Assembly: GCA_003415625.1 (NCBI GenBank)
Contig: PYIU01000007.1
Span: 1,054,001 to 1,118,000 of the forward strand
Reading direction: 5' to 3'
Source of the DNA: Aquanectria penicillioides
Lineage: Eukaryota; Ascomycota; Sordariomycetes; Hypocreales; Nectriaceae
Length of the DNA stretch: 64,000 nt
Position 1 is the stretch's first letter, and each line of letters opens with the position of its first letter. Of the stretch, positions 45,731 through 57,500 are shown piece after piece. Both the position numbers and the translations under genes were made by a program. The notes beneath the pieces are model-generated. The model searched no databases, was not told the origin of the DNA, and saw only the letters and a list, made by a program, of their open reading frames with translations.

Positions 45731-46554
45731 GAAATCGCAATTCAACGGCACATTTTTTTTTTGGGAAAAGGGAGGGGATCAAGGTGGAAGGGAAGCGAGA
45801 AGCAAAGGTAACATGATATTCTGTCCGCCGGGATTAAAGCCCATCCCTGTCTGGCGTCGCAAGATGAAGCCGGACGTAGGCGACCCTGTGAACAAACATC
45901 GCACCCACTCACCCGAGTCGGATTTTATGCCCCACCGCGGAGCGAAATCCGCTTGTACACTCCAGCATTCAGGAATTCCACAGCGCTTGCGGAGGATTTC
46001 TACGCGTATTCTGGCAAATGACAACCCACAGCTGAATCCATCGTTCCTGTTAGTCTTTGCAACGGCTTTGAGCCCTGGACGAGCATGCGGCTGAGGGTAG
46101 AAGTAGTCCACCTGCCCAGGACCAGTTGCCATTGGGCACCAAATAGAGCAATGCATTCCAGGGGAATCATGGCTATTCCATTCAAGTCCTATCAATCCCC
46201 TGGTCATGGAGCGAACGGTGAGCCAGCAGCACTAACTCGGCGATGATCTTTTGCTTATTTTATCTCATTTTTACCTATTTATTTTACTTATCTTATTGTT
46301 TTATTTATTATGTTTATTTTATATATTTATTGTAAGTTACCCACCCACTTTTGTAGAGAACCAGCTTGCCTGTTAAGACGTAGACGTCAAGAGCAAATCG
46401 GATGGGAGAGGATTGTTTATATTCACAGTATTTGAGCAACAATGCTTCAAAGGAGATGGATGGGAAGGGGGCATGCAATGAATGAAAGAAGCAAAAATGG
46501 AGTGACTAGGGTCCCAACCAGTCTCAAGACAACACTGAAAAAATCAAAAAGAAG

Positions 46555-46644
46555 GGTCTGGCCGGGGATTGAACCCGGGACCTCTCGCAAGCTATGCTGT
46601 AGGGTTTTCCCTAAGCGAGAATCATACCACTAGACCACCAGACC
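46555..46644 (-). tRNA. tRNA-Pro (anticodon AGG) with a 19-nt intron
   Basis: 90 nt on the minus strand. Acceptor stem GGTCTGG/CCAGACC, T arm with GGGTTCAATCCCC. The anticodon stem CTCGC/GCGAG holds loop TTAGGG plus T; about 19 nt lie between position 37 and 38, the canonical site of nuclear tRNA introns. Confidence 0.92.
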
Positions 46645-47392
46645 GAACCAGCTCGGATGAGCCCTTGCGTTTGTATCACGTGACGAAAGACTGATGGGAA
46701 ATAACTATAGAGGACCTGCCACAAGACTTAGGACAAGGACCAGCGAAACTGTGCTCTCATGCTAATTAATGTTTGGGAGACATAGCGCAAGGGTGGAAAA
46801 GCATCAACTACTATTTGGTTTGGTGTAACAGGTAACATTTCGCGCTCTCATAACTTAAGAGAAAGGACTGTCATCCTCATCATTATCAAGAAGGGGGCTA
46901 TTTAGTGATACATATAGCTAACTTGTTTAGAAAGCAAAGACAGAAAAACAAAGGGCACATTACATATCGAGTCATCCAATCATGAGCCTGTTGACATGAT
47001 GCCCTCATTTTGGAATCTAGAAACAGTTATTATTTCGACCAGATCCTACCCACCTAAGAGAAGAATACAATAGATAACCCCGCACGGACTAAGATTAAAA
47101 TAATAAGAACTATTGGTTGCGCGAAATAAGAAGAGATGGGGGAAGAAGCAAAACAAACAAGGGACAGTGGAGGAAAATGCCACGCGCCTGTCATTTCACA
47201 AGTGGGCCGTGACCCTTCAGTCTAATGTCCATAAATGCATTTGTGGATTAGATCTGGAGACCCATGACGACAGGGCTTTTCTATTACTATGTGGTCTGTT
47301 ATTCAAAACTAGAGCGAGGGTTTGTATTGTCAAGCACCATTTAGGGAAAAGAAGTGTGACGTCCAATGCTCAATTTATGTAGGGTCGCGAAG

Positions 47393-47526
47393 TAATCATG
47401 GCTCGCGCCAAGGAACTAAAACGACAGCAAGCTAATTCTAAGTCCATACAACAGGAATCGTGCCTCGCGACAGAAACTGCAACAACAAACACGTAAGAAA
47501 TCTAGAGGAAAGGAATCGTGACTCGC
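47393..47526. repeat. Three imperfect copies of a roughly 60-bp repeat
   Basis: The core AATCRTGNCTCGCGNCA recurs at about 47393, 47455 and 47513 (spacing 62 and 58 bp), the last two followed by a CAACAACAAA-like stretch. It lies just downstream of the stop of the RRM/RGG locus. Confidence 0.6.
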
Positions 47527-47553
47527 GGCAGAAATCATATCAACAACAAAGAA

Positions 47554-48830
47554 TCATCGTCCCTGACCTCGACCCTGACCACCACCCCTGTGTCCCCCTC
47601 TCGAAACTCCTTCGTTCCGCTGGGGATCAAATCGGTCAACGAGTGGTTCTGGTAACTTTTCGGATTCATCCGGAGAGAATAATCGACTTAATTCTTCATA
47701 GTGATATTGGGGGTTCCAGCAGGTGAACCTGAGGCTGGGACGAAGGTAAAGGTTGGCCCAATAGTCTTTTTTCCAGTTCTTTTGTTCAACCATTTTCTAG
47801 TCCAGATGGCGACCATGGACTTGCCACTCGCGGAAAAGGACATAGTCACCCCAACCAAGTGACCGCGGGAGGTTGGATTGGACGTCGAAGGTTGATTTTG
47901 AAGGGGCGATGAAGGTGGGGGTATGACAAATCGGGGCTCTCGCCCAAGGGTCGTCGCTTAACAGTCGACCTGGCTGCCATTCGATCTTGTCACATCTCTG
48001 TGACATCTCGATTGCGCTCGCAAGGATATGGCCAGGTTCTTTCCGGGGAGCGTCTTTCTCCCATACATCTTGAGCTTTACTGACTAGTTGGGGATCCTTG
48101 CCGGTGCCCATGGTTGTTGGTTTGCCTAGACACCGCCATTATTCCTAACTATCGGCAGTGAACTCGGCAATACCATCCAATTTAGCCACCTTGTACTCAG
48201 ACTCTTCAAGTTCTCCCCTTTTCATGTATATGCGTACATCTTTGGCGAGAGCCCTGTTACATGGGGCCTGGTCTGACCATTGGCGGATAGACGACGCCGG
48301 CCTTTTCGTATGCTGCCTCTACCAGTCTCAATCTGATAGTGAAGGCATCGATACATGCTTCGGGATTCTCGGGGTCGTAATTCCAAGACTTTGGATATTC
48401 CGTCAGGGGAATCGACCTGATAGCCTCACTAGCAGCGGCGTCGTCCACGACTCGAACAGGAGCAGGAGCAGGCGTGGGAGCGGGAGCTGGAATAAGAGTA
48501 AGAGCGGGAGTTGAAGTGGGCGAAGCAACCTTCAGCATGTTAGCAACATAACTTCATGGTTTGTATGTTTCGATGTACTCACATTGGCAGCGTTTCTGAA
48601 TTGTCCAACCTCGATCGAAGTGCCATAGAGGATGGTGCCATCCAACTCAGTCTTGGCACAATCTGCCGCGTCCTTGTTGGGAAACTGGACACGGCACCAA
48701 CCCATGTGCTCTTCACTTCGACCTTCTTCGCATCCAAGTCGATTTTATTGAGATAAATAACTTCATCAACTCGGAAGAAAGAGCCCTCAAGGCTGCCCAT
48801 GCTCATATGAAATGTCATCTCTGTCAACAT
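47554..48830 (-). pseudogene. Fragmented RRM/RGG RNA-binding-like locus
   Basis: On the minus strand several linked frames look coding. The first (from about 48830) begins MSMGSLEGSFFRVDEVIYL; after one inferred missing G near 48733 it would pass into MGWCRVQFPNKDAADCAKTELDG, an RRM-like RNP1 half. A GTGAGT donor at 48582 and an acceptor before 48529 join this to a Pro/Ala-rich linker and SWNYDPENPEACIDAF. Further 3', a frame with WEKDAPRKEPGHI runs to a TAG at 47799-47797 and continues in the same frame through MVEQKNWKKDYW to a Gly/Arg-rich RGG tail ending at 47554. The join near 48257-48111 is unresolved. Breaks may be decay, consensus errors or a stop recoded in mRNA. RNA binding is inferred from the RNP1-like segment and the RGG tail only. 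Confidence 0.45.
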
Positions 48831-50504
48831 TCAGTACACGGTGACATGAAGGTCCTCTTAAGGCTACCTCACTGTTTGTGGTTATGGTTATGGTTGTGGT
48901 AGTGTTGGTGACAGTGCAGAGTTGAAGTGAATTTGGGAAATTGCTTTCATATCAGGAAAATTTCCCTCTCAAGCCATTGTTGGTCTTCCCCAAGTTTAAT
49001 TCAGATATTTCCCACTTTGAGCCTAGCTAAGGGGCGTTGTGAATACACTGCATTGTTTATCTACCTAGTGGCACCTGCTGTCATCTGCTTGGCACCCCAC
49101 GTATTGATTTCGTTTGTTGACAAATAACTGATATATGCTATGTTCACAACATTTCCTTATCTAGGTAAAAATGTCGTGCATGAATGTGCCGTAAGATATC
49201 AACTGGAATATGAATAAAATACTTCCGAGGATCGTACGTTTCATATTAGGATTGGATCGACCTATTGAGTAGTTCAAGATGATGAAACCCGGCGTCGGAT
49301 AAAATCATTATGTGGAGTGCATAACATGTTCGATGTTTCGAATGGGTGCTTAATAAAACTGCAATCTATCGATTGATCTAAATGAAAATCAAGTAAACTA
49401 ATAAGAAATATGCAATAATTTTATATGTCTTTTCTCAGTATATTGTTTATTTATTTGTTTCTGTCCCTGGCATTTTTCTGGCCCTCACAACAGTGCCGTT
49501 GGGATTACTCTTGCAGGGTAGTGCGTGTCATCATATTTCATGATGGAAGAAATTGAATAGAATTATGGGTATTGTCATGATTCATCCCGATCCAACTCAC
49601 TCCAGAATCCCATATCATGCCTAAACTAGGTATATACACCCCTGGCGAGGCAATTTCCTCATGAACATCGACTTTTTGCCCGCCTCCCTCAATGAATCCG
49701 CTGTTCAACCCAAGGAATGAGGACGCTTTCCTCGAAAGCCTGATACTGCTACGTCGGCTTGCGCATTTCGTCATCTCATACCAATTCCAATTCATCGCGT
49801 GTAATATTACGTGCTCTTTGGATTCAGTACCCGTCATGGGTTCTTCTGCGCTTTCCCAGTACCAAGTTGTAGTTTCGCTTTCTCGCCTTCCACACTTCGC
49901 GGACGACGATATTCGTCATCCTCGGCGAGTGAGACTGAGTGCGAGGAGAGTCGAGTCTAAAAATTGAACCTCTCCGATTATCATCTTCTGCCCGACAAGT
50001 ATTCAAGCACCTAACGGTGCTGCTTTGCGCCCGAGACTAAAGCCATGTCCGTAAATAATAAAATTTGCCGTCTTGGTCGATAAAAGTCGATGCGGCCAAG
50101 TCCACCAAGGTCCTCCTGCTTGGTATACCCGAATTTGCCTTACCCGGTGTCCTCCCTGTTGACATGCCTGTGCCCATGCACCTGCGTTTCAGACTAGTTT
50201 TGGTCCGTAGCCGTCTGATGAATATTTTTGTCCTTTTGCATCCAAGATCCCACCAAGCCATGAAGCCTAATATTATGTATAATTGGTGAAAGGGACAGGC
50301 TCTGATAACCGTCCCAGGCAGAGTAAAACAAAGGTAATAATATTGTTGCGTGCGTCTTGCGGCATCCAGAATCATTGAAGCTGATTGCCGCATATCTTAT
50401 TCTTGGGATTTTGTTTGTTTGCCAATATCTCTCTTAGTTGTGACGGTCGTTTTGGTTCGCAGTTTCCGCTAGATCGTCCATTCTGCCTCAAACGATGTCA
50501 AAAC
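48831..50504. other. AT-rich intergenic region, no gene recognised
   Basis: About 1.7 kb between two leftward loci, notably AT-rich at 49000-49480. It must include the upstream exon or promoter of the RRM-like locus. Open frames at 49538-49837, 49692-49967 and 50037-50393 show no conserved motif. Confidence 0.45.
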
Positions 50505-52615
50505 TTATGAAAGGACGTCTGAGCTAGATTTCACCATCCCCAGACCTCCGATGTCGCGCTCAAGAAGACGGAGTGCTTCTCTAGCGAATGGCGCGGCAGC
50601 TCCCCTCACCCTCAGCGCCCACCTGAGCTCCTCAACCCGGGCCGCACACCATGCCATCTCCTCGAACGAGTCCGCTGTAACCCAGAGCAGCCCGGCGAGC
50701 GAACCGACCTCGGCCGCTTGGTAAGCTGCAGCGCTTCCCCAAAACGCTGCGGTGTGTTCTGGACGTAGAGAGCCCAAAAGCTCGATTGCCGACTGGACTT
50801 TGGCCCGGGCCGTTGATCGCAACACTTCATACAGGTTCCCTGGAGTGTCTGGGGTCAGAATCCTGATCAGTGCTCGATGCAGAGCAATTTCAATCGAGGC
50901 ATGAGCAAGGTGCAAGGCGCCATTGGCACAGAGTTCACGAAGCTTGGTGTTTTGCAATTGAAGCTGGGGTGGGAGGTTTCCGTGCCATTCGCGAAGACGA
51001 AAGACCAAGGGCTTGGCAAGCTCAACGGCGGCGACGACCCCCATCTGATCGAGAGTACCACCAGTTCGAGTGGCCGCAGCACTGTAAAATGTACGGATCA
51101 CGTCGCTCAGGATGTGAGTGACTTCGATGTGGCGGAGGAACAGATCCCATCCAATCGAAGTGACAGAGTTGGTGTCCGGAGTGCCGTCTTCTGTTGTAAC
51201 AAGCTCGGGATAATCAGTGCTTGCGCAAGGCTGCACGTCCCAATCCGAGTCTTGGATGAGGAAAGGTCGCCCATGGACACAGGCCCCCAACGATCCTGCA
51301 TATAAAGAGCCCAGGCCAACCTTCGACGCAGTCCTACTTCCCAAGCCGGGATTGACCAAGAGCTACAATCTAGATGGATTCCTAGATCCTGAGCCATGGC
51401 AACCAGCTGGGCCGTGAACATTCGGCTGGAGGTAGGGTGAGTATGAGCGCCAGACTCGACGATACGGCGATTGCGTTGGAGAAGAAGCAGCCCAGCTTCT
51501 AGAGTGCTAAGCTTGGGACGGCGCATATCCTGGGCCATGGTACGCTCGGCTAGTTCTTCCAGGGCCGCGGGATCCGGGATGGATTCGATCTCGCGGCCGG
51601 CTAGGGAACTGTCGTACAACTGCCAGTCCAGAGCAACGAGGTAGACAGCAGCAAGGAGCGATGGCGCAAAGTGTCGATGCGAGAGACGGTGCTTGCTAAT
51701 GAAGACATCTTTGTGAAGAATCGGGAAGCTTGGATGGACAATACGGAAGTAAAGGTCAACTAGGGTCCGGCCCAGAGGTTGTACTGTTGCCTCGATGGCA
51801 TCGAGGTCGGCGATACGTCGAGACTCCGACGCGGTAGACTCATCGGGATGCACCAGAAAGACGGTCCGGTGGTTGAGCCTACGGGAATAGGTGAGAAGAG
51901 TGGTTGGTGAAGATCCATCCTGGTTCAGTTGGAGGTTGGGACGATGAAGATCGAGCAAGAAGGGGTCCCTATAGTCGGTTGGGCCAATGTACTCGGCATG
52001 AGTTTTGAGATCAAGGCCGAGGGTGTTGCTGAGAATCTTCGGCCGAGGCGCCTCGGACAACTTGTCCTTGGAGGACCCAGAGGCTGACTGTTGAGCCTGG
52101 GTTGGTGACTGACCCGACACTGCGTTGTTCTCCACGCTCGCTGGGGTGGATGCCGATTCACCTTGGCGGCTCGAGGAAGGCGAGCCTCCGGGAGGGCCGT
52201 TGACACCCGGGCCGGTCTGGGCCGGCGACGTCGCTTCTGCCAGCTCTTGGTCCAAAAGCCGATTGGGGTCGTCGTTGTCTCGTGACGAGGCGAGCTTGTC
52301 GCGATCACGGTCCCGGTTGAGACGACGTTGACGGGGCGTCGGCCCACGCAAGAAGGTACATGGCTGGTTATGAAAGGTACACAGCACACATCGATATTGG
52401 CCCTCCTCCCTGACACAGCGTGTCTTCCGAATGCGGCAGGTATCACAGGGCCGAGAGCGGGAGGAGGATGAAGAGGACGAGGCCGAAGGGCCGCCGCCGC
52501 CGCCGTTACTGCCGCCGCCGCCTCCCGGATGGCCGCCGGGTTCGGCCGCGGATGGCATTGGCATGACAGAGAAGGCCGCCGAAGCTGAATCACGACCAAG
52601 CGGCTGCGAGAACAT
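50505..52615 (-). CDS. Zn2Cys6 transcription factor, TamA/Dal81-like; one frameshift
   Basis: Intronless, about 703 residues after correction. A Gly/Ser-rich N-terminus precedes the zinc cluster CDTCRIRKTRC...CVLCTFHNQPC (spacing C-2-C-6-C-8-C-2-C-6-C) and the basic TPRQRR stretch. The VLCxFHxQxCT pattern resembles the TamA/Dal81 group, which acts with GATA factors on nitrogen-catabolic genes. The fungal-specific TF domain follows (VDLYFRIVHPSFPILHKDVF, RRRLAWALYMQDRWG). The frame breaks at 51284-51288 (C5 on the plus strand): it reads into a short wrong tail, while adding one base gives GACVHGRPFLIQDSDWDV, the conserved continuation, ending at 50505. A consensus error is likely. It is divergent from urea amidolyase, which suggests it may regulate that gene. 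Class certain; subgroup tentative. Confidence 0.83.
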
Positions 52616-52987
52616 TGGAGGACATGACCCACCCGCGGGGATTTTCTAGATGCACCGCGATAAGGAGATGAGCACGCAGCGGCCCATTCTTCGAGGTTTG
52701 GGTTAAGTTAGAAGTGACCAAGGGACACGATTGCAGGCGGATCCTTGGACCGAGGACCGAATGCTGCGCTGGACATGGGCACGGCGAACGCGCGCTCAGC
52801 AGACAGTAAATGGTGAGGCGAAGTCGGTCGTGCGACGGGGCGACGGGCGGGCGATGGGCGACTGGCTCCTGGCTCAAGCGCGCAGAGAGGCTCCGATAAT
52901 GAAAATGGGGCCAGGCTTATCTCGTCCAGTCTTGGGCGTTGGTGGTGGCCAGTTGCTGCTCCATGTTTGTGTGGGTGCGAGCACGCG

Positions 52988-53025
52988 ATAAGAAACCCGA
53001 GGCGAGACCACAGACCGCTTACGGC
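52988..53025 (+). repeat. Dispersed repeat, copy 1
   Basis: 38 bp starting ATAAGAAACCCGAGGCGA and containing ACAGACCGCTT. It matches 62110-62147 at 34 of 38 positions or close to that, in the same orientation. Both copies lie in intergenic DNA. Confidence 0.7.
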
Positions 53026-54162
53026 CGAAGAGAGACAATCCCAAACACACGCTTGGGAAAGGCGCCCCGCGGGGTCGGAAATCCGGGGAAACGAAAATAC
53101 CGATGCCATGTTCGGAAGCCTTGGACGGCAGCAAGAGCGAGGGAAAGGTCTTGGTGAAGAGGAAGCACGATTTAACCCAAGTGTATGTGAGCGGACCAGT
53201 CTTGATTCTGTCACAAAAAAAATAGTATGAAACCCACAGATGAACGGTCACACTTTTCCCCATTCCTTCTTTGTTCTTTGGAAGCCTGCGCGCTCTGTTG
53301 TGCATGTCCCGCATGCCGCTGCCACGGTACTGCCGGGATTGGCATTACGTACATTGTAGCAGGGGAGTTGTACGAACCTCTCGCCTCTCGCTGTCATCCA
53401 TCCCGCTGCAAACCATTGCTCAGCAAGAGACGTCAGAGCAAGCTTCCTGATAACGATAGAGGCGCCTCAAAGCTCCAGCCATGCTACCCAACGAGATCCC
53501 TCCGCCGGCGGCCAGGGGCATTAGGGTCTGCATGAAGCCGTCTCTGCGTCTGGCCGCCGGCGGCTCGACCTGATTGGTCGGCGGTTAGGTAGAGACGCCC
53601 GCGACACGCTTGGCTCAGGGCGTTCTACCAAGGACTACTTTGTTGTCGGTGTTTGTTGGTGGTGCTTGACCTGCCGGATCGACTCATTCAGCCATGGCAT
53701 TTCACTTGGAGGGTTGAAGTCTCGTTTCTCTTGCGATCCGCTTCAACCATTGCTCCAAAACCCTAGTTGTGATCCTGTCGGACTGAGTGTTCACCACCAA
53801 ACAAAGTCTCATGTGCTAGCGAGTCCCATGGCTGAGCCTTGTCACTTCAGGCTTCATCAACACCGCCGGGTTTAGAGACACACCTACCACTATAACCGGG
53901 TGAACGATAGCGCTCCCTGCGTGCTGCCACCTGACGCTGTACGGCCGCTTCCAGGCCCTTACCCCCAAATCCCGTGCGTGGGGAAGGCCGCATGGTTTCG
54001 TTCTCCCAAGCCGATCGAGGCACATAGCCTACCTCTCTGTTCCAGGGCACCGATCTTCTCTGGCTTTCACGCCTCCAATACTCCCACCCGACAGGCTCGG
54101 CCGAGTCATTAGGTCTTGGTCTCACCAGACGCCGCCGGCCGCCGAAGAAAGGAAAATGTACA

Positions 54163-54449
54163 TTATCTCCCAATATTCACTTTCGACCTCATAGTGATAC
54201 TGGGTATTGTCGGCTTTGGGGAGCACATGAACACGCAGCAGTTGACGGGATAGACACTTCCGAGGGCTCTTTATCAACGAGGAACCTCTCGACACTGTCC
54301 ATTCACTCACCCGTGATAGTTACAACTCAACACGAAAGACGTTAGAGGTCCTTTCCGTCAGTGCCTATCCAGTTTTCTAGCCTTGGACCAACTCTGCATT
54401 CTCAAACTTTACGAATCCCATGCTAGAAGACTTCGGGATTGGATTATCT
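54163..54449. promoter_or_regulatory. Cluster of four GATA-factor (AreA-type) sites upstream of urea amidolyase
   Basis: HGATAR cores occur at 54163-54168 (AGATAA on the minus strand), 54271-54276 (TGATAA, minus), 54314-54319 (TGATAG, plus) and 54444-54449 (AGATAA, minus), all within 350 bp of the ATG. Nitrogen-regulated genes such as urea amidolyase are known AreA/Nit2 targets. The sites are short, so each alone is weak evidence; the cluster in the right promoter is suggestive. Confidence 0.5.
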
Positions 54450-54511
54450 GGCTGGTGCTCTATATCTGCTTTGGTTAAGCGGTTACGACCCGTTATACAA
54501 TAGTCTAAACC

Positions 54512-57500
54512 ATGGCGAACTTTTGCACTGGCGTCGCAGATGCAAGCCCTCTAACCATTGGAGAATGGAAATCGGCTCAGATTGCCGGTGATGGTCTCGA
54601 ACGACTCTGTTCTCTTGTGGAGAGAGAGGGTGAAGCAAACCCAACAACCCGTGCTTGGATATCTTTGGCCACTAGACAACAGATCGAGGACCAATGGAAC
54701 CACCTCCAGCTTCTTGGGCCAGATGCAGAAACCCTTCCCCTCTACGGCGTTCCATTCGCAGCCAAGGACAACATGAACTGCTTGGGCTTCGTCACAACCG
54801 CGGCGTGTCCATCTTACAGCTCTGAACCCGCTCACTCAGACGCCCCCGTCATCGCCAAGATGAAGGCTGCAGGTGCAATCTTGGTTGGAAAAACTAACTT
54901 AGATCAGTTTGCGACTGGCCTTGTTGGTACTAGATCACCTTATGGCGCTGTCCCTAATTCATTTGACCCCTCTCGTGTCAGTGGTGGATCAAGTTCTGGA
55001 AGCGCCGTTGTCGTCGCTCGAGGCGCCGTACCCTTCTCATTTGGTACTGATACAGCAGGCTCCGGGAGAGTTCCGGCGGGCTTCAACAATGTTGTTGGCC
55101 TCAAGCCCACCCGTGGTGCCCTCAGTGCGCGAGGTGTTGTCCCGGCTTGCAGAACTCTTGATTGCGTTTCGATGTTTGCACTGACTGTTGCCGATGCCGA
55201 GGTCGTCCTTTCAATAGCTGAGGGCTTTGATGTCGAAGATTCTTACTCTCGTGCTCGTCCTGATGCATCGTCGTCTCCCCCTCCAAGCGGCTTTGGTACC
55301 AGGCGACCCGCGTCAACGCCATCACTGGCCATTTGCTCTGAGCCGGATTGGTTTGGGCGCGATGATCACTGCTCTGCATATGACAAAGCCCTTGAGAAGG
55401 CAAAAGCCTTGGGATGGAAGCTTATTCCCGTGGACTTTAAAATGCTTTTCCAGCTCGCAGAACTTCTCTACTCAGGACCTTGGGTTGCTGAACGGTACGA
55501 AGCCATCCGAGATTTCATCGAACGCATCCCCGAGGATGCAATGGATCCTGTTGTACGACGTATTTTGATCAGAGCCCAAACTCTTTCAGCAGCGGATGTA
55601 TTTGCAGGTGAATACCTTCGTCAAGACCTTACTCGTCAAATCGAGTTAGCTTTCAATGATTTCGACGGAATCCTGGTGCCTACGACCCCAACATTTCCGA
55701 CAAGGGAGCAGGTTGCAGAAAAGCCAATCGAAGAAAACTCGCTCCTCGGCACATACACCAACTTTGTTAACTTCCTAGATTGGTCAGCACTTTCCATTCC
55801 TGCAGGATTCAGGCCAGATGGCCTTCCATTTGGCATCACCTTGATTTCAAACCACTGGCAAGAGCCTCAGCTGCTCCGATGGGCCCGGCAGTGGTTTGGG
55901 AACGAGCCAAGAATTTTAGGAGCGACTGGCATTAAAGGGCGTGAAAACCATGTAAATGAATCGCCCACGCCGACGGGCTATGTTCCGGTCGCTGTCGTCG
56001 GCGCGCATCTCACGGGATTTCCTCTGAACAAAGATCTCATATCTCGTGGCGCCGAGTTGCTTTGCACTACGACGACTTCGAAACATTACCGCCTGTTTGC
56101 TTTGTGTTCAACTTCAGGACCGAAAAAGCCTGGCCTTCAACGAGTATCGTCGGATGACGAGGGTGCAGAAATTGAAGTTGAGGTATGGAACTTGCCAAAT
56201 TCCAACCTCGCGAGTTTCATGTCGACAATCCCTTCTCCGCTAGGAATCGGATCTTTGGAACTTAAAGATAGAACCTGGGTTCACGGCTTTGTGTGCGAGC
56301 CTCTCGGACTAGTCGACGCAATTGATATCACCCAATATCGCGGCTGGAGAGCTTACAATCACCACCTCAAAGAAATGACCAAGCCGCTAGCAAGTGGCCC
56401 CCCTTCGGGTCCTATATCAAGAGTCCTGGTTGCGAACAGAGGCGAAATTGCGGTTCGAATCATCAAGGCCATACATAAGTTGGATCTCCAGGCCGTCTCA
56501 ATCTACTCAGACATTGACGCGAGTGCACCTCATGTTACTGACGCCGATGTTGCTCTAAGACTAGAAGGGAGTTCTGTATCAGAAACATACCTCAATGTAC
56601 CAAGAATCCTAGAGCTCGCAAAGTCATCATCTGTGGATGCGGTCATCCCTGGGTATGGCTTCCTAGCTGAGAATGCCGAATTTGCATCTGCCGTTGAAGA
56701 GGCCGGCATGAAATGGGTCGGTCCAACTCCAAAACAAATGTCTGACTTAGGCTTGAAGCATCTTGCACGTGCAATTGCTTCTAAAGCTGGAGTCCCCACC
56801 GTACCTGGAACTGACAACTTGCTCACTTCGCTCGAGGATGCCCTCAAGGAGAGTGAACGGATTGGTTTTCCCTTGATGCTGAAGAGCACAGCTGGTGGTG
56901 GAGGGATCGGATTAAGTCACTGCAAAGATGCGCAAAGTTTAAGAGCGACCTTTGAGAGTGTTCAACGCCAAGCAAGTGCCAACTTTGGAAACGGAGGTGT
57001 GTTCTTGGAACGCTTTGTGCAGCATGCCAGACATATCGAGGTTCAAATCTTGGGAGATGGAACTGGCCACGTCATCGCAGCTGGGGAACGCGACTGTTCA
57101 CTGCAGCGCCGTCATCAGAAAGTCGTTGAGGAAAGCCCTGCAACGATGGTCCCAGAGGAAGTTCGAGAAAATATGAAGGCCGCAGCTATTCGTCTGGCTT
57201 CCTCGGTCAAATATCGCAATGTGGGGACTGTCGAGTTTATTTATGATATCGAGACGCAGGATTTTTATTTTCTCGAGGTGAATACTCGGTTGCAAGTCGA
57301 GCATCCTGTCACAGAGTCAGTGACTGGCTTGGATTTGGTGGAATGCATGTTGGAGATTGCCGATGGTAAGACGGAATCTCTTTTTGGCCCATCGGCTAGC
57401 GCCCTTACCGTCCAGGGCGTCTCTATTGAGGTACGGCTGTATGCCGAAAGCCCTCTCCAGAAATTCCGCCCTTGCTCCGGCCGAATAACCGACCTCGAGT

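Larger units (their letters stand above)
45731..47553. other. Intergenic region with tRNA-Pro and a short repeat
   Basis: About 1.8 kb: promoter of the monooxygenase on the left, an AT-rich stretch (TTTAT-rich, about 46248-46335), the tRNA-Pro gene and an imperfect repeat near its right end. No protein gene seen; the 142-codon minus frame at 45779-46207 has no recognisable motif. Confidence 0.5.
52616..54511. other. Divergent intergenic region between the Zn2Cys6 regulator and urea amidolyase
   Basis: About 1.9 kb that should hold both promoters. It contains GATA-type sites near its right end, one copy of a dispersed repeat at 52988-53025, and C/T-rich tracts. Open frames here are short and differ in frame between strands without motifs. 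Confidence 0.55.

Noticed and set aside
45779..46207. 142-codon minus-strand open frame upstream of the flavin monooxygenase
   Set aside because: No recognisable motif, no splice link to the monooxygenase, position expected for its promoter.
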